64,000 nucleotides of DNA from Roseburia inulinivorans DSM 16841 (GCF_000174195.1 NZ_ACFY01000003.1:1-64000), one strand, 5' to 3'; counted from the first letter of the stretch, positions 14,811-25,199 are shown. Translations and numbers: made by a program. Notes: a model not told the origin generated them from the sequence alone.

Positions 14811-16601
14811 ATGATACCAGAGAGATTAACTGCGCTTCGCGAAGAGATGAAACGCAGAAGTATTGATATTTATGTAGTACCAACCGCTGATTTTCATGAG
14901 TCAGAGTATGTTGGGGAGCATTTTAAGGCGAGAAAGTTTATTACAGGATTTACCGGTTCCGCAGGAACGGCAGTCATCACGTTAAAGGAAGCAGGACTCT
15001 GGACAGACGGACGCTATTTTGTGCAGGCTGAGAAACAGTTAGAGGGAAGCACTGTCACGTTATATCGTATGGCAGAGGAAGGTGTACCTACCGTAGAAGA
15101 ATTTGTAAAAGACAAACTGCCACAGGGCGGCTGCATCGGTTTTGACGGAAGAACCGTAAACGGTGCCTGGGGTGAAAAGTTTGTGGCAATCGCAGAGGAA
15201 AAGAAAGGTTCTCTTTTTGTAGGGGAAGATCTGATCAATCTGATCTGGACAGACAGACCGGAGTTATCCAAAGCTCCATTATTTATACTGGAAGAAAAAT
15301 ATTCCGGAAAGAGCACTGCAGAGAAGATCAAAGATGTGCGTGCAAAGATGGCAGAGGAAGGTGCAGATGTCCACATTCTTACGAGCCTTTGCGATATAGC
15401 ATGGCTTTTGAATATCCGTGGCGGTGATATCCAGAGCGTTCCGGTAGTATTGTCCTATCTTGTTCTGACCAGGGATCAGTGTATCTGGTTTTTACAGGAA
15501 GAAGTGGTGGATGATACTATCCGCGCTTATCTGAAGGAAAATCATATCGAGACAAGACCATACGATGATATTTACACTTATGTTCCGACCATTCCGGAGA
15601 GTGCCGTGGTTCTGATGAACAAGAGCAGTGTCAATTATCGTATCTGCAGTGAATTAAATAAGAACATTCAGGTTATAAATAAACCAAACCCTACCGAGCT
15701 GATGAAGGCAGTCAAGAATCCGGTTGAGGTGGATAACACCCGCCTTGCACATGTCAAAGACGGTGTGGCAGTGACAAAGTTCATGTACTGGCTGAAAACA
15801 AATATCGGCAAAATCCCAATGACAGAGATTTCTGCGTCCGATTATCTGGAGGCAAGAAGAAGAGAGCAGGAGAACTTTATTGATTTAAGCTTTACGACCA
15901 TCAGTGCCTACGGTGCAAATGCAGCGATGATGCACTATTCTGCAACACCGGAATCCAATACCGAATTAAAACCGGAAGGCTTTTTACTGGTAGATTCAGG
16001 CGGACATTATTATGAGGGAACAACCGATATCACGAGAACTTTTGTGTTAGGTCCGATCAGCGATGAGATGAAACAGCATTTCACAGCAGTATGCCGTTCC
16101 AATATGAAGCTTGCCAATGCGAAGTTTTTATATGGTGCATGCGGTCTGAATCTGGATATTCTCGCACGAGGTCCATTGTGGGACATGGGAATTGACTACA
16201 AATGTGGTACAGGACACGGTGTCGGTTATATCTTAAATGTACATGAAGGACCAAACGGTTTCCGCTGGAAGATCGTGCCGGAACGCCATGACAGCGGTGT
16301 GCTGGAAGAGGGTATGATCACAACCGATGAACCGGGTGTATATCTGGAAGGAAAGTATGGTATCCGCACGGAGAATGAACTGGTCTGCCGCAAAGCAGAG
16401 AAGAATGAATATGGTCAGTTTATGGAATTTGAGAACATCACTTACGCACCGATCGATCTGGATGGAATCGATCCGGAGCAGATGAGCCCACGTGAGAAGC
16501 AGATGTTAAATGATTATCATAAGAAGGTATATGAAGTGCTCTCTCCTTACATGACAGAGGAAGAGAACGAGTGGCTGAAGAAGTATACCCGCGCAATTTA
16601 A
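14811..16601 (+). CDS. Aminopeptidase P family protein (Xaa-Pro aminopeptidase, M24B)
   Basis: A 596-residue metallopeptidase with two creatinase-like N-terminal domains and a C-terminal pita-bread domain, the long three-domain form. Metal ligands are visible: LLVDSGGHYYEGTTDITRTF (two Asp), GTGHGVGYILNVHEGP (His), GMITTDEPGVYLEGKYGIR (Glu) and RTENEL (Glu). It removes N-terminal residues preceding proline in the cytoplasm. GAGAGGAAG precedes the ATG. The gene ends before a hairpin separating it from polA. Confidence 0.92.
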   Translation: MIPERLTALREEMKRRSIDIYVVPTADFHESEYVGEHFKARKFITGFTGSAGTAVITLKEAGLWTDGRYFVQAEKQLEGSTVTLYRMAEEGVPTVEEFVKDKLPQGGCIGFDGRTVNGAWGEKFVAIAEEKKGSLFVGEDLINLIWTDRPELSKAPLFILEEKYSGKSTAEKIKDVRAKMAEEGADVHILTSLCDIAWLLNIRGGDIQSVPVVLSYLVLTRDQCIWFLQEEVVDDTIRAYLKENHIETRPYDDIYTYVPTIPESAVVLMNKSSVNYRICSELNKNIQVINKPNPTELMKAVKNPVEVDNTRLAHVKDGVAVTKFMYWLKTNIGKIPMTEISASDYLEARRREQENFIDLSFTTISAYGANAAMMHYSATPESNTELKPEGFLLVDSGGHYYEGTTDITRTFVLGPISDEMKQHFTAVCRSNMKLANAKFLYGACGLNLDILARGPLWDMGIDYKCGTGHGVGYILNVHEGPNGFRWKIVPERHDSGVLEEGMITTDEPGVYLEGKYGIRTENELVCRKAEKNEYGQFMEFENITYAPIDLDGIDPEQMSPREKQMLNDYHKKVYEVLSPYMTEEENEWLKKYTRAI

Positions 16602-16616
16602 TTTGTCACAGGATGG

Positions 16617-16641
16617 GACTGCCGCATGCGGCAGCCCCTTT
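16617..16641 (+). terminator. Hairpin after the aminopeptidase gene
   Basis: CTGCCGCATGCGGCAG is a perfect palindrome extended by GGG/CCC, followed by a broken T-rich tract. Probably a modest terminator before polA. Confidence 0.55.
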
Positions 16642-16689
16642 ACTGCTTTTTTATGAGCAGTGAAAAAATAAGAAGGAGACACAAAGTTT

Positions 16690-19413
16690 ATGAGTGAAAA
16701 GCTGGTACTGATCGATGGACACAGCATTTTAAACCGGGCATTTTTCGGAATCCCGGATCTGACGAATTCCGAGGGACTTCATACCAATGCGGTCTATGGA
16801 TTTTTAAATATTTTATTTAAGATTTTAGAGGAGGAACAGCCAAACTATCTGACGGTTGCCTTTGATGTATCACAGCCAACTTTTCGTCATAAGATGTATG
16901 CAGAATACAAGGGAACCAGAAAGCCGATGGCGGAGGAACTTCGCGAACAGGTGCCTCTGATGAAGGAAATGTTAAAAGCCATGGGTGTGACTATCGTGGA
17001 AAAAGGTGGTTATGAGGCGGATGATATTTTGGGGACCATTGCAAAACGCAGCGAAGCAGAGGGACTTGAAGTATCCGTTGTGTCAGGAGACAGGGATTTA
17101 TTGCAGCTTGCTACCGACCATATTAAAATCCGTATTCCGAAAACAAAGCGCACCGGAACCGAGATCGAGGATTATAATACGAAGGAAGTTTTGGACAAAT
17201 ATCATGTGACGCCGATCGAGTTTATCGATGTGAAAGCATTGATGGGCGATACTTCGGATAATATCCCGGGTGTTCCGGGAATCGGAGAAAAGACAGCAAC
17301 AGCTCTCATTGCGCAGTACGGCAGCATTGAAAACTGTTATGCGCATGTGGATGAGATCAAACCACCGCGGGCAAGCAAGAATTTAAAGGAAAATTATGAG
17401 CTTGCACAGATGAGTAAGACATTAGCGACAATCGAGATCCATGCAGATATTGACTATGATCTGCAGAGTGCAAGATTAGAGCAGATCAAAGATCTGTATA
17501 CAGAGGAAGCATATCTTTTGTGCAAACGTCTGGAGTTTAAGAATATGCTTGGCAGATTTGAGGTGGATGCACCAAAGAATCAGGCGGAAGAACATTTTAA
17601 GCTTGTGACAGAGAAGAAGGAAGCCGAAAAGATTTTTGCAAAGATCAAAGGCATAGAATGTGCATTTCAGATCATTCCGATGGAGGAAAAAAAGGATGCG
17701 AACATGGATGCGGGGGGGCAGATGAATCTTTTTGCAGCACCGCAGACGAATGAATTTCTTGGAATGGCAGTCTGCTTTGGGGAGAAAGACACCTACTTTT
17801 TCAAGGCTGGGGAAGAACTGACAAGCAGCGTGTTGTCAGACCTCCTCACACACTCTGAGGCGGCAGGATACATGACACTGGATTTAAAACCGCAGCTTGG
17901 ACTGCTCCATATGATCGAGCAGAGAGAGAACGGATGTCTGAACCAGAAAAACATTTTTGACAACGTCATCGCAGCATATCTGCTGAATCCGTTAAAAAAT
18001 GAATATCCGTATGAAGACATCGCAAAGGATTACTGCAGCCTGATGATCCCATCGAGAGTGGATCTGCTTGGAAAGTCAGGCTATGATCTGGCAATGGATG
18101 AGAAACCGGAAGGATTTTTAAAGACAGTCTGCTTTATGGCGTACACTGCATTTTCCAGCAAAAAAGCAATGATGGAAGAGCTGAAGGCAACCGGAATGGA
18201 ACAGCTCTATGAAACTATTGAGATGCCGTTAGTGTTTACGCTTGCAGACATGGAACACACAGGAATTGCCATTGATGCAGCCAATCTGAAAGAGTACGGG
18301 GAGAAACTTGCAGTCCGCATCAAAGAGTTAGAAACCCGGATTTATCAGGAAGCAGGGGAAGAGTTTAATATCAATTCTCCAAAACAGTTAGGTGTGATCC
18401 TGTTTGAAAAACTCGAAATGCCTTACGGAAAGAAGACAAAGACCGGATATTCGACAGCCGCAGATGTGTTAGACAAACTTGCACCAGAGTATCCAATTGT
18501 TGCAGATATTTTGGAATACCGCCAGCTTACCAAGTTAAAATCCACTTATGCAGATGGACTTGCCAATTATATTAAGGAGGATGGAAGAATCCATACTTCC
18601 TTTAACCAGACGATCACGGTTACCGGAAGGCTGAGCAGTACAGAGCCGAATCTCCAGAATATCCCGATGAGGATTGAACTTGGCAGATTGATACGAAAAG
18701 CATTTTTACCGGCAAAGGGATGTGTGTTCATGGACGCCGATTATTCGCAGATCGAGCTTCGTGTGTTAGCGCACATGTCCGGGGATGAAAAACTGATCGA
18801 GGCGTACAGAGAGGCACAGGATATCCACAGAATCACTGCATCACAGGTATTCCACATTCCATTTGATGAGGTGACAGATTTACAGCGAAGAAATGCCAAA
18901 GCGGTAAACTTTGGAATCGTATATGGAATCAGTTCCTTTGGATTAAGCCAGGATTTAAGTATCAGTAAAAAAGAGGCAGCAGAGTATATCGAACGGTATT
19001 TTGAAACATATCCAAAGATCAAGACATTTTTAGACGGACTTGTGGAGGATGCCAAAAAGAACGGATACGTGACAACCATGTTTGGAAGAAGGCGTCCGGT
19101 TCCGGAACTTTCCAGCAGTAACTTTATGCAGCGTTCTTTTGGAGAGCGTGTGGCAATGAATGCGCCAATTCAGGGAACAGCCGCAGACATTATCAAGATT
19201 GCTATGATACGTGTGCATGACAGGCTGTTGGAGGAACATTTGAAATCAAGACTGATCATCACGGTGCATGATGAACTTTTAATTGAGACAGCAGAGGATG
19301 AGATTGATAGAGTAAAAGAAATCCTGACGGAAGGTATGCAGCAGGCAGCAGATCTGAAGGTGGCTCTGGCAATTGACCTTCACACCGGAAAGAACTGGTA
19401 CGAGGCAAAATAG
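16690..19413 (+). CDS. polA: DNA polymerase I
   Basis: A 907-residue family A polymerase. Residues 1-290 are the 5'-3' exonuclease (VSGDRDLLQLATD, GDTSDNIPGVPGIGEKTA). Residues 310-490 are the 3'-5' exonuclease fold but lack its acidic motifs (no D-x-E; LDLKPQ where the Asn/Asp motif should be), so proofreading is probably absent, as in many Firmicutes. Residues 560-907 are the polymerase, with motif A MDADYSQIELRV, motif B RRNAKAVNFGIVYG and motif C TVHDELLIE. It fills repair gaps and removes RNA primers. A G7 tract (17712-17718) lies in the degenerate domain. coaE follows 51 bp later, probably in one operon. Confidence 0.97.
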   Translation: MSEKLVLIDGHSILNRAFFGIPDLTNSEGLHTNAVYGFLNILFKILEEEQPNYLTVAFDVSQPTFRHKMYAEYKGTRKPMAEELREQVPLMKEMLKAMGVTIVEKGGYEADDILGTIAKRSEAEGLEVSVVSGDRDLLQLATDHIKIRIPKTKRTGTEIEDYNTKEVLDKYHVTPIEFIDVKALMGDTSDNIPGVPGIGEKTATALIAQYGSIENCYAHVDEIKPPRASKNLKENYELAQMSKTLATIEIHADIDYDLQSARLEQIKDLYTEEAYLLCKRLEFKNMLGRFEVDAPKNQAEEHFKLVTEKKEAEKIFAKIKGIECAFQIIPMEEKKDANMDAGGQMNLFAAPQTNEFLGMAVCFGEKDTYFFKAGEELTSSVLSDLLTHSEAAGYMTLDLKPQLGLLHMIEQRENGCLNQKNIFDNVIAAYLLNPLKNEYPYEDIAKDYCSLMIPSRVDLLGKSGYDLAMDEKPEGFLKTVCFMAYTAFSSKKAMMEELKATGMEQLYETIEMPLVFTLADMEHTGIAIDAANLKEYGEKLAVRIKELETRIYQEAGEEFNINSPKQLGVILFEKLEMPYGKKTKTGYSTAADVLDKLAPEYPIVADILEYRQLTKLKSTYADGLANYIKEDGRIHTSFNQTITVTGRLSSTEPNLQNIPMRIELGRLIRKAFLPAKGCVFMDADYSQIELRVLAHMSGDEKLIEAYREAQDIHRITASQVFHIPFDEVTDLQRRNAKAVNFGIVYGISSFGLSQDLSISKKEAAEYIERYFETYPKIKTFLDGLVEDAKKNGYVTTMFGRRRPVPELSSSNFMQRSFGERVAMNAPIQGTAADIIKIAMIRVHDRLLEEHLKSRLIITVHDELLIETAEDEIDRVKEILTEGMQQAADLKVALAIDLHTGKNWYEAK

Positions 19414-19464
19414 CTTTGCATCAGAAACGGACAGCACGAAAGAAGATAAGGGTGGACGGAAAAT

Positions 19465-20061
19465 ATGAAATTTATAGGGATCACAGGTGGTGTAGGAGCC
19501 GGAAAATCAGCAGTTTTAGATTATATGGCAACCAAACCGGGCGTGCGTGTCATGCTGGCGGATGAGATTGCACATGAACTTATGGAACCGGGAACGGACT
19601 GTTATGAGCAGATCAGACAGGCTTTTCCGGAGCATGATATTTATAAGGAAGATGGACATTTTGACCGGATAAAACTGGCGAAGGTGATCTTTTCAGACGA
19701 GAACAAGCGTGCCGGGATGAATGGAATCGTACATCCGGCAGTGAAAGCATATGTGATAGCAGAAGCGAAAAGAGAGAGACAGGAAGGAACGCTTGCACTG
19801 CTTGTTTTGGAAGCGGCACTTTTAATTGAAGAACATTATGATGAAATTTGTGATGAACTCTGGTATATTTATACCAGAGAGGAAATCCGCGAGGCAAGAC
19901 TGATGGAATCCCGTGGGTATTCCAGAGAGAAGGTACAGCAGATTTTTTCGAGTCAGTTGAAGGAAGCAGAGTACCGGAAACATTGCAGTGTTGTGATCGA
20001 CAACAATGAAGGGTTAGAGGAAATGCAGAGACAGATTGATGCGGCAGTGTGCGCTATCTGA
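19465..20061 (+). CDS. coaE: Dephospho-CoA kinase
   Basis: A 198-residue P-loop kinase: GITGGVGAGKS at residues 5-15, ADEIAHELMEPG with the catalytic-site Asp, and a lid with RLMESRGYSREK. It phosphorylates dephospho-CoA at the ribose 3'-OH, the last step of coenzyme A synthesis, using ATP. The polA-coaE order is common in Firmicutes. Its C-terminus overlaps an upstream extension of the next open frame, but that gene starts later. Ribosome site is a GGGTGGACGG-like stretch. Confidence 0.95.
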   Translation: MKFIGITGGVGAGKSAVLDYMATKPGVRVMLADEIAHELMEPGTDCYEQIRQAFPEHDIYKEDGHFDRIKLAKVIFSDENKRAGMNGIVHPAVKAYVIAEAKRERQEGTLALLVLEAALLIEEHYDEICDELWYIYTREEIREARLMESRGYSREKVQQIFSSQLKEAEYRKHCSVVIDNNEGLEEMQRQIDAAVCAI

Positions 20062-20129
20062 TGGATTTTGCAGACAATTGGAACGGATCAGGGAATTACA
20101 AAGAAAAGGTAAGTGAGAGGACACTACAG

Positions 20130-22334
20130 ATGAATGAAACACAGACATTCGAACAGCCATATGTATTTGGACTGGACATTGGAACACGAAATGTAGTAGG
20201 TACGGTTGGATATAAGGAAGGAAATGAATTTATCGTTGTGGCACAGTATGTCATGCAGCATGAGACAAGGGCGATGATCGATGGACAGATTCATGACATT
20301 GGCCGTGTGGGCAAAGTGATCCAGACGGTAAAAGAGGAATTGGAGAAACAGATTGAATGTCCGCTGACAGAAGTATGTATCGCAGCAGCCGGTCGTGTGT
20401 TAAAAACAGTAACGACAAATGTAGAATATGAATATCCGGAAGAGACCGTTGTTACGAAGGAAGATATCCATACACTGGATCTGCTTGGAATTGAAAAGGC
20501 ACAGTCCCTATTAAAAGAGAAAAATGACACAAGATACAAGTTTTACTGCGTGGGATATTCTGTTGTGAAATACTATCTGAATGAGGAGGTTTATTCCAAC
20601 ATCGAAGGACATAAGGCAGAGGTCATCAGTGAGGATATCATCGTGACATTTTTGCCGGAGGATGTTGTGGACGGACTGTATTCTGCAGTGGCGCAGGCAG
20701 GTCTTGAAGTTGCCAATATGACATTGGAGCCTATTGCAGCGATTGACGTTGCCATCCCGGAATCGTTCCGTATGCTGAATATCGCGTTAGTCGATGTCGG
20801 AGCCGGAACATCGGATATTTCCGTCACGAAAGATGGAAGTATCATTGCCTATGGCATGATTCCACTCGCCGGAGATGAACTGACAGAACTGATCGTACAG
20901 CATTATCTGGTCGATTTCCAGACCGCAGAGCGTATCAAGCTTGCAAGTACGACCGGGGAAATGATCACATACAAAGATATCATGATGATCGAGCACTCCA
21001 TTCCTGCGAAGGAAGTATGGGAACTCATAGAGCCTGTAACAGATAAAATGACGACCGCAGTGGCGGAGAAAATCAAAGAGTTAAATGGCGGACAGACTGT
21101 CAGTGCTACATTTGTCGTTGGTGGAGGCGGAAAAATCCACGGTTACACCGAGATGCTGGCAGATAAACTTGGACTTCCACAGGAGCGTGTTGCTCTCCGC
21201 GGTGAGGAAGTACTGCAGGAAGTAACCTTTGAACAGCCGGATATCGAAAAAGATCCGCTCATCGTAACTCCGATCGGTATCTGTCTGAATTATTATGACC
21301 AGAAAAACAGTTTTATCATGGTACATTTGAACGGCGAACGGATTAAGATGTATGACAACAATAAGCTTCTGATCATGGATGCCGCATTACAGGCGGGAGT
21401 AGCCAATGAAGATCTGTTTCCAAAACGTGGAAAAGAAGTGAACTATACCGTCAATGGTGTGGCAAAAGTGGAGAGGGGTCTGCCAGGGGAATCTGCTGTG
21501 ATCACTATGAATGGAAAACCGGCAGGCATCAATACTAAGTTAGAACCGAATTCAGAGATCGAGATCTGCCCATCCACTGCGGGAGCGGATGCCATGATCA
21601 CCATCGAGCAGTTAGAGGAGTACCATACATCCACCATAACATTTATTGTCAACGGCAGGAAAATCGTATGCCCGCGTTTTGTTGAGGTAAATGGTAAATT
21701 AGAACCAGCCTCTTACCTGATCAAAGAGGGAGACGAAATTGAGACGAGGGCTTATTATACCGTCGAGCAGATCGCAGAATTTATGGATGTGGAGATCGAC
21801 ACGGAAAAAGAGATCATTGTGAATAACCGGGTGGTCGACCTGAATTATTTTGTCTATGAGAACTTTAATATTGAGTGGACGATCCTGTCCTTCCGCACAC
21901 ATGTGTCTGATACAATAGAGGAGATGGCCGCTGAAGGCATTGAAGAAACAGCAGATACGGCAGAGGCACCGGAGGAGAATGTTTCAGACAGCGGAACGGC
22001 AGGTGAGACAGAAGACAGCGTACCAGCGGATGATGCATCTGTGACAACGGATGAAGAAACGCAGACGGCGGAGGAAAGTCCGGCAGATAACGAAACTTCG
22101 GAGGAAGCCAAAGAGAAGGAAACGCATTCTGTGGAAGTTATCATCAATGGCACACCGGTCACGCTGACAGGAAGAGAGTCCTATATGTTTGTGGATCTCT
22201 TTGAATTTTACGAATTTGACCTTTCTGCCTCTGCAGGAAGAGCGATCATTACAAAATTAAATGGCCAGAATGCACAGTACACCGCAGAATTAAAAGATGG
22301 TGATGTGATCGAACTGGCTTGGAAAGAGAAATAG
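20130..22334 (+). CDS. FtsA-like actin-fold ATPase with acidic linker and C-terminal domain
   Basis: A 734-residue protein with an FtsA/PilM-type actin fold in residues 10-400: VFGLDIGTRNVVGTVG (phosphate 1), ALVDVGAGTSDISVTKDGSI (phosphate 2) and FVVGGGGKIHGY (adenosine). A beta-rich region follows, with two repeats of a VNG-x-x-small-beta module, then an acidic Glu/Ala/Ser/Thr-rich linker (residues about 600-665) and a last 65-residue beta domain (VEVIINGTPVTLTGRESYMF). ATG 20130 is used because GAGAGG lies about 10 bp upstream. It is much longer than classic FtsA (about 420) and has no amphipathic membrane-targeting tail, so it is not the divisome anchor itself. Role in cell division or envelope assembly is inferred. 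Confidence 0.8.
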   Translation: MNETQTFEQPYVFGLDIGTRNVVGTVGYKEGNEFIVVAQYVMQHETRAMIDGQIHDIGRVGKVIQTVKEELEKQIECPLTEVCIAAAGRVLKTVTTNVEYEYPEETVVTKEDIHTLDLLGIEKAQSLLKEKNDTRYKFYCVGYSVVKYYLNEEVYSNIEGHKAEVISEDIIVTFLPEDVVDGLYSAVAQAGLEVANMTLEPIAAIDVAIPESFRMLNIALVDVGAGTSDISVTKDGSIIAYGMIPLAGDELTELIVQHYLVDFQTAERIKLASTTGEMITYKDIMMIEHSIPAKEVWELIEPVTDKMTTAVAEKIKELNGGQTVSATFVVGGGGKIHGYTEMLADKLGLPQERVALRGEEVLQEVTFEQPDIEKDPLIVTPIGICLNYYDQKNSFIMVHLNGERIKMYDNNKLLIMDAALQAGVANEDLFPKRGKEVNYTVNGVAKVERGLPGESAVITMNGKPAGINTKLEPNSEIEICPSTAGADAMITIEQLEEYHTSTITFIVNGRKIVCPRFVEVNGKLEPASYLIKEGDEIETRAYYTVEQIAEFMDVEIDTEKEIIVNNRVVDLNYFVYENFNIEWTILSFRTHVSDTIEEMAAEGIEETADTAEAPEENVSDSGTAGETEDSVPADDASVTTDEETQTAEESPADNETSEEAKEKETHSVEVIINGTPVTLTGRESYMFVDLFEFYEFDLSASAGRAIITKLNGQNAQYTAELKDGDVIELAWKEK

Positions 22335-22338
22335 ATTT

Positions 22339-23136
22339 ATGGAATTATGCAGTATTGCAAGCGGAAGCAGCGGAAATTGTATCTGTGTCGGCTCAGATGA
22401 CTGTCATGTGCTGATCGATGCGGGAATCAGTGGAAAAAGGATTGAGAACGGTTTAAACAGTATTGATCTAAAGACTGCAGATATGCAGGGAATCCTCATC
22501 ACACATGAGCATATCGACCATATCGCAGGACTCGGAGTGATTGCAAGAAGATATGGCATTCCGATGTATGCAACAGGGGAAACCGTTGATGCTATTTTAC
22601 ATACAAAAACCGTTGGAAAAATAGACGAGGCACTTTTTCAGGTGATCGAGTCGGAAAGGGAGTTTACAATCGGTGATCTTACGATTGAACCGGTGTCCAT
22701 CTCCCATGATGCGGCAGATCCGGTTGCCTACAAGATCAGACAGCAGGAAAAGAACGTGGCAGTCATGACAGACCTTGGAACCTATGACGACCATATTGTG
22801 GAGAAGCTGCAGAATGTGGACGTGCTGCTCTTAGAAGCCAACCATGACGTGCGCATGCTTCAGGCAGGAGCATATCCATATCCTCTGAAACAGCGTATCC
22901 TTGGGGATAAAGGACATTTGTCGAACGAGCGGAGTGGACAATTGTTAGGAAAAGTGCTCCACGATCATTTGAAACATATCGTGTTAGGACATCTGAGCAA
23001 AGAAAATAATTATCCGGAGCTTGCCTATGAGACGGTGCGTCTGGAAGTGGAGCTGGGAGATAACCCTTATAAGGGCGATGATTTCCCAATGTTTGTGGCG
23101 AAGCGTGACGAAGTATCGCAAAAAATAGTATTCTAA
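22339..23136 (+). CDS. MBL-fold metallohydrolase (YycJ/WalJ type)
   Basis: A 265-residue metallo-beta-lactamase-fold enzyme: ITHEHIDHIAG (metal-binding HxHxDH), VSISHDAADP, VMTDLGTYDD (bridging Asp), LLEANHD, and ends with LGHLSKENNYPEL. This matches YycJ/WalJ, thought to be a nuclease linked to DNA replication or repair and cell-wall control in Firmicutes. The start is only 4 bp after the FtsA-like gene stop, so the two are translationally coupled. No WalKR genes are nearby here. Confidence 0.88.
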   Translation: MELCSIASGSSGNCICVGSDDCHVLIDAGISGKRIENGLNSIDLKTADMQGILITHEHIDHIAGLGVIARRYGIPMYATGETVDAILHTKTVGKIDEALFQVIESEREFTIGDLTIEPVSISHDAADPVAYKIRQQEKNVAVMTDLGTYDDHIVEKLQNVDVLLLEANHDVRMLQAGAYPYPLKQRILGDKGHLSNERSGQLLGKVLHDHLKHIVLGHLSKENNYPELAYETVRLEVELGDNPYKGDDFPMFVAKRDEVSQKIVF

Positions 23137-23289
23137 TAACATTTATTAGATGATTTAATAAATAAAAAGAGCTTAAGTAGTGGAAATAATAAAAAGAGTA
23201 TGCTAATATGGAACATAATTAAAATTTATCTTGGTAACGTGAGAAAAATCTGACGGAACCGGGCAGAATACAGTGAGGAGGCATGAACC

Positions 23290-23574
23290 ATGGAACATAA
23301 TGCAAATAAAACCATTATTACAGTAGTAGGAAAAGATACAGTAGGTATCATTGCAAAAGTCTGTACTTATCTGTCAGAAAATGGAGTAAATGTTTTAGAT
23401 ATTTCCCAGACCATCGTATCTGGATACTTCAATATGATGATGATCGTTGACATGACAAAGGCTGCAAAAGCTTTTGCAGACTGCCAGAAAGATCTGGACG
23501 TATTGGGCGAGGAGATCGGCGTATCGATCAAGTGCCAGAAAGCAGAGATCTTCGATATGATGCACAGAATCTAG
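23290..23574 (+). CDS. ACT domain protein (UPF0237)
   Basis: A 94-residue single ACT domain, TIITVVGKDTVGIIAKVCTY through VNVLDISQTIVSGYFNMMMI, of the UPF0237 family. Single ACT proteins bind amino acids or other small ligands and act as allosteric partners. GTGAGGAGG precedes the ATG. The UPF0210 gene follows after 15 bp, a pairing that is strongly conserved across Firmicutes, so they likely act together; the ligand is unknown. An extended -10-like TGCTAATAT upstream (near 23200) may be the promoter. Confidence 0.9.
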   Translation: MEHNANKTIITVVGKDTVGIIAKVCTYLSENGVNVLDISQTIVSGYFNMMMIVDMTKAAKAFADCQKDLDVLGEEIGVSIKCQKAEIFDMMHRI

Positions 23575-23589
23575 GGAGGAAAGCAGTAA

Positions 23590-24954
23590 ATGATTAATTT
23601 CTTTGAGGTAAATGAGACAAATAAAATGGTCGAACAGGAAAATCTTGATGTCCGTACCATTACCATTGGTATCAGTCTCTTAGAGTGTATTGATTCCAAT
23701 CTGGATAAATTAAATGAAAATATTTATAACCGCATCACAACTGTTGCAAAAGATCTTGCCGCAGTGGGCGAGAAAATCGAGCATGAATTTGGAATTCCGA
23801 TCGTGAACAAACGGATTTCCGTGACACCGATCGCATTGGTAGGTGGTTCTGCATGTAAGACACCGGAAGATTTTGCAACGATCGCCGACACTTTAGACCG
23901 CGCCGCTGAAAAAGTGGGAGCAAACCTGATCGGCGGATATTCTGCACTGGTTTCCAAGGGAATGACAACAGCAGACGAGATGCTGATCCGGTCTATTCCG
24001 ATAGCACTTGGCAGAACGAACCGTGTGTGCAGTTCGGTCAATCTTGCGTCTACAAAGACAGGTATCAACATGGACGCAGTCAAATTAATGGGTGAGATTT
24101 TATTAGAGGTGGCGGAACAGTCGAAAGACCGTGATTCCGTGGACTGTATGAAGCTTGTAGTGTTCTGCAATGCGCCGGATGATAATCCGTTTATGGCAGG
24201 AGCTTTCCATGGCGTGACAGAGGCGGATGCGATCATCAATGTCGGAGTCAGTGGACCAGGTGTTGTTAAGACAGCTCTTGAAAAAGTGCGTGGCGAGAAT
24301 TTTGAAGTGCTCTGCGAGACGATAAAAAAGACAGCGTTTAAAGTAACACGTGTCGGACAGCTTGTCGCACAGGAGGCATCAAGACTTTTAAATATTCCAT
24401 TTGGTATCGTCGATCTGTCTCTGGCACCAACACCGGCAATCGGAGACAGTGTGGCAGACATTCTCTGCGAGATCGGCTTAGAGTATGCAGGAGCACCGGG
24501 AACGACAGCAGCTTTGGCACTGTTAAATGATCAGGTGAAAAAAGGTGGCGTCATGGCATCTTCTTATGTCGGCGGTCTGAGTGGCGCATTCATTCCGGTC
24601 AGTGAAGACCAGGGAATGATCAATGCAGTTCAGGCTGGTGCCATCACTCTGGAAAAATTAGAGGCGATGACCTGCGTATGCTCCGTTGGTCTTGACATGA
24701 TCGCAATTCCGGGTGATACAAAGGCAACTACGATCTCCGGTATGATCGCAGATGAGATGGCGCTCGGTATGATCAATCAGAAAACAACAGCCTGCCGTCT
24801 GATCCCGGTCATTGGAAAAGGCGTTGGCGAACAGGTGGAATTCGGTGGACTGTTCGGTTATGCACCGATCATGCCGGTAAATCAGTTTTCATGTGATGAC
24901 TTTATCAACCGTGGCGGAAGAATTCCGGCACCAATCCACAGCTTTAAAAACTAG
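23590..24954 (+). CDS. UPF0210 / PFL family protein
   Basis: A 454-residue protein of the UPF0210 (DUF711) family, which has a fold like pyruvate formate-lyase. It has blocks such as [53 protein letters not shown] and the C-terminal [14 protein letters not shown]. No glycyl radical site of PFL enzymes is seen. Activity is unknown. GGGAGGAAAG precedes the ATG. It forms a two-gene operon with the ACT protein and ends at a strong terminator. Confidence 0.9.
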   Translation: MINFFEVNETNKMVEQENLDVRTITIGISLLECIDSNLDKLNENIYNRITTVAKDLAAVGEKIEHEFGIPIVNKRISVTPIALVGGSACKTPEDFATIADTLDRAAEKVGANLIGGYSALVSKGMTTADEMLIRSIPIALGRTNRVCSSVNLASTKTGINMDAVKLMGEILLEVAEQSKDRDSVDCMKLVVFCNAPDDNPFMAGAFHGVTEADAIINVGVSGPGVVKTALEKVRGENFEVLCETIKKTAFKVTRVGQLVAQEASRLLNIPFGIVDLSLAPTPAIGDSVADILCEIGLEYAGAPGTTAALALLNDQVKKGGVMASSYVGGLSGAFIPVSEDQGMINAVQAGAITLEKLEAMTCVCSVGLDMIAIPGDTKATTISGMIADEMALGMINQKTTACRLIPVIGKGVGEQVEFGGLFGYAPIMPVNQFSCDDFINRGGRIPAPIHSFKN

Positions 24955-24962
24955 AATTCAGG

Positions 24963-24990
24963 ACTGCTCACTTTTGTGGGCAGTTTTTTC
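24963..24990 (+). terminator. Intrinsic terminator after the UPF0210 gene
   Basis: ACTGCTCAC (24963-24971) pairs with GTGGGCAGT (24976-24984), TTTT loop, then six T. Confidence 0.88.
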
Positions 24991-25105
24991 GTTATGGTTT
25001 ATCCGTCAGCAACGGTTATCTGAGAAAAGAGAGAGTTTTATTATATATTAATACAACTTATATAACTTAGTAAATAAATTCATGACACTAATAAGAGCCA
25101 ATCCA

Positions 25106-25134
25106 TTGTAAAAATAAAACTGCAATGCTAATAT
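25106..25134 (+). promoter_or_regulatory. Promoter of the IMP synthesis genes
   Basis: TTGTAA (25106-25111), 17-bp spacer, TAATAT (25129-25134). The AT-rich leader of about 60 nt shows no purine-riboswitch core. Confidence 0.6.
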
Positions 25135-25199
25135 AAAAAGGTATTGAATCATTACACAGATAAATGAACTTTGTAGAACAAAGGAGAGTAGGAGGATTT

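Noticed and set aside
21854..22162. Ser/Thr-rich minus-strand ORFs
   Set aside because: They mirror the acidic linker of the FtsA-like gene.
25000..25199. Purine riboswitch before the IMP synthesis genes
   Set aside because: The AT-rich leader lacks the conserved purine-aptamer loops; only a promoter is visible.
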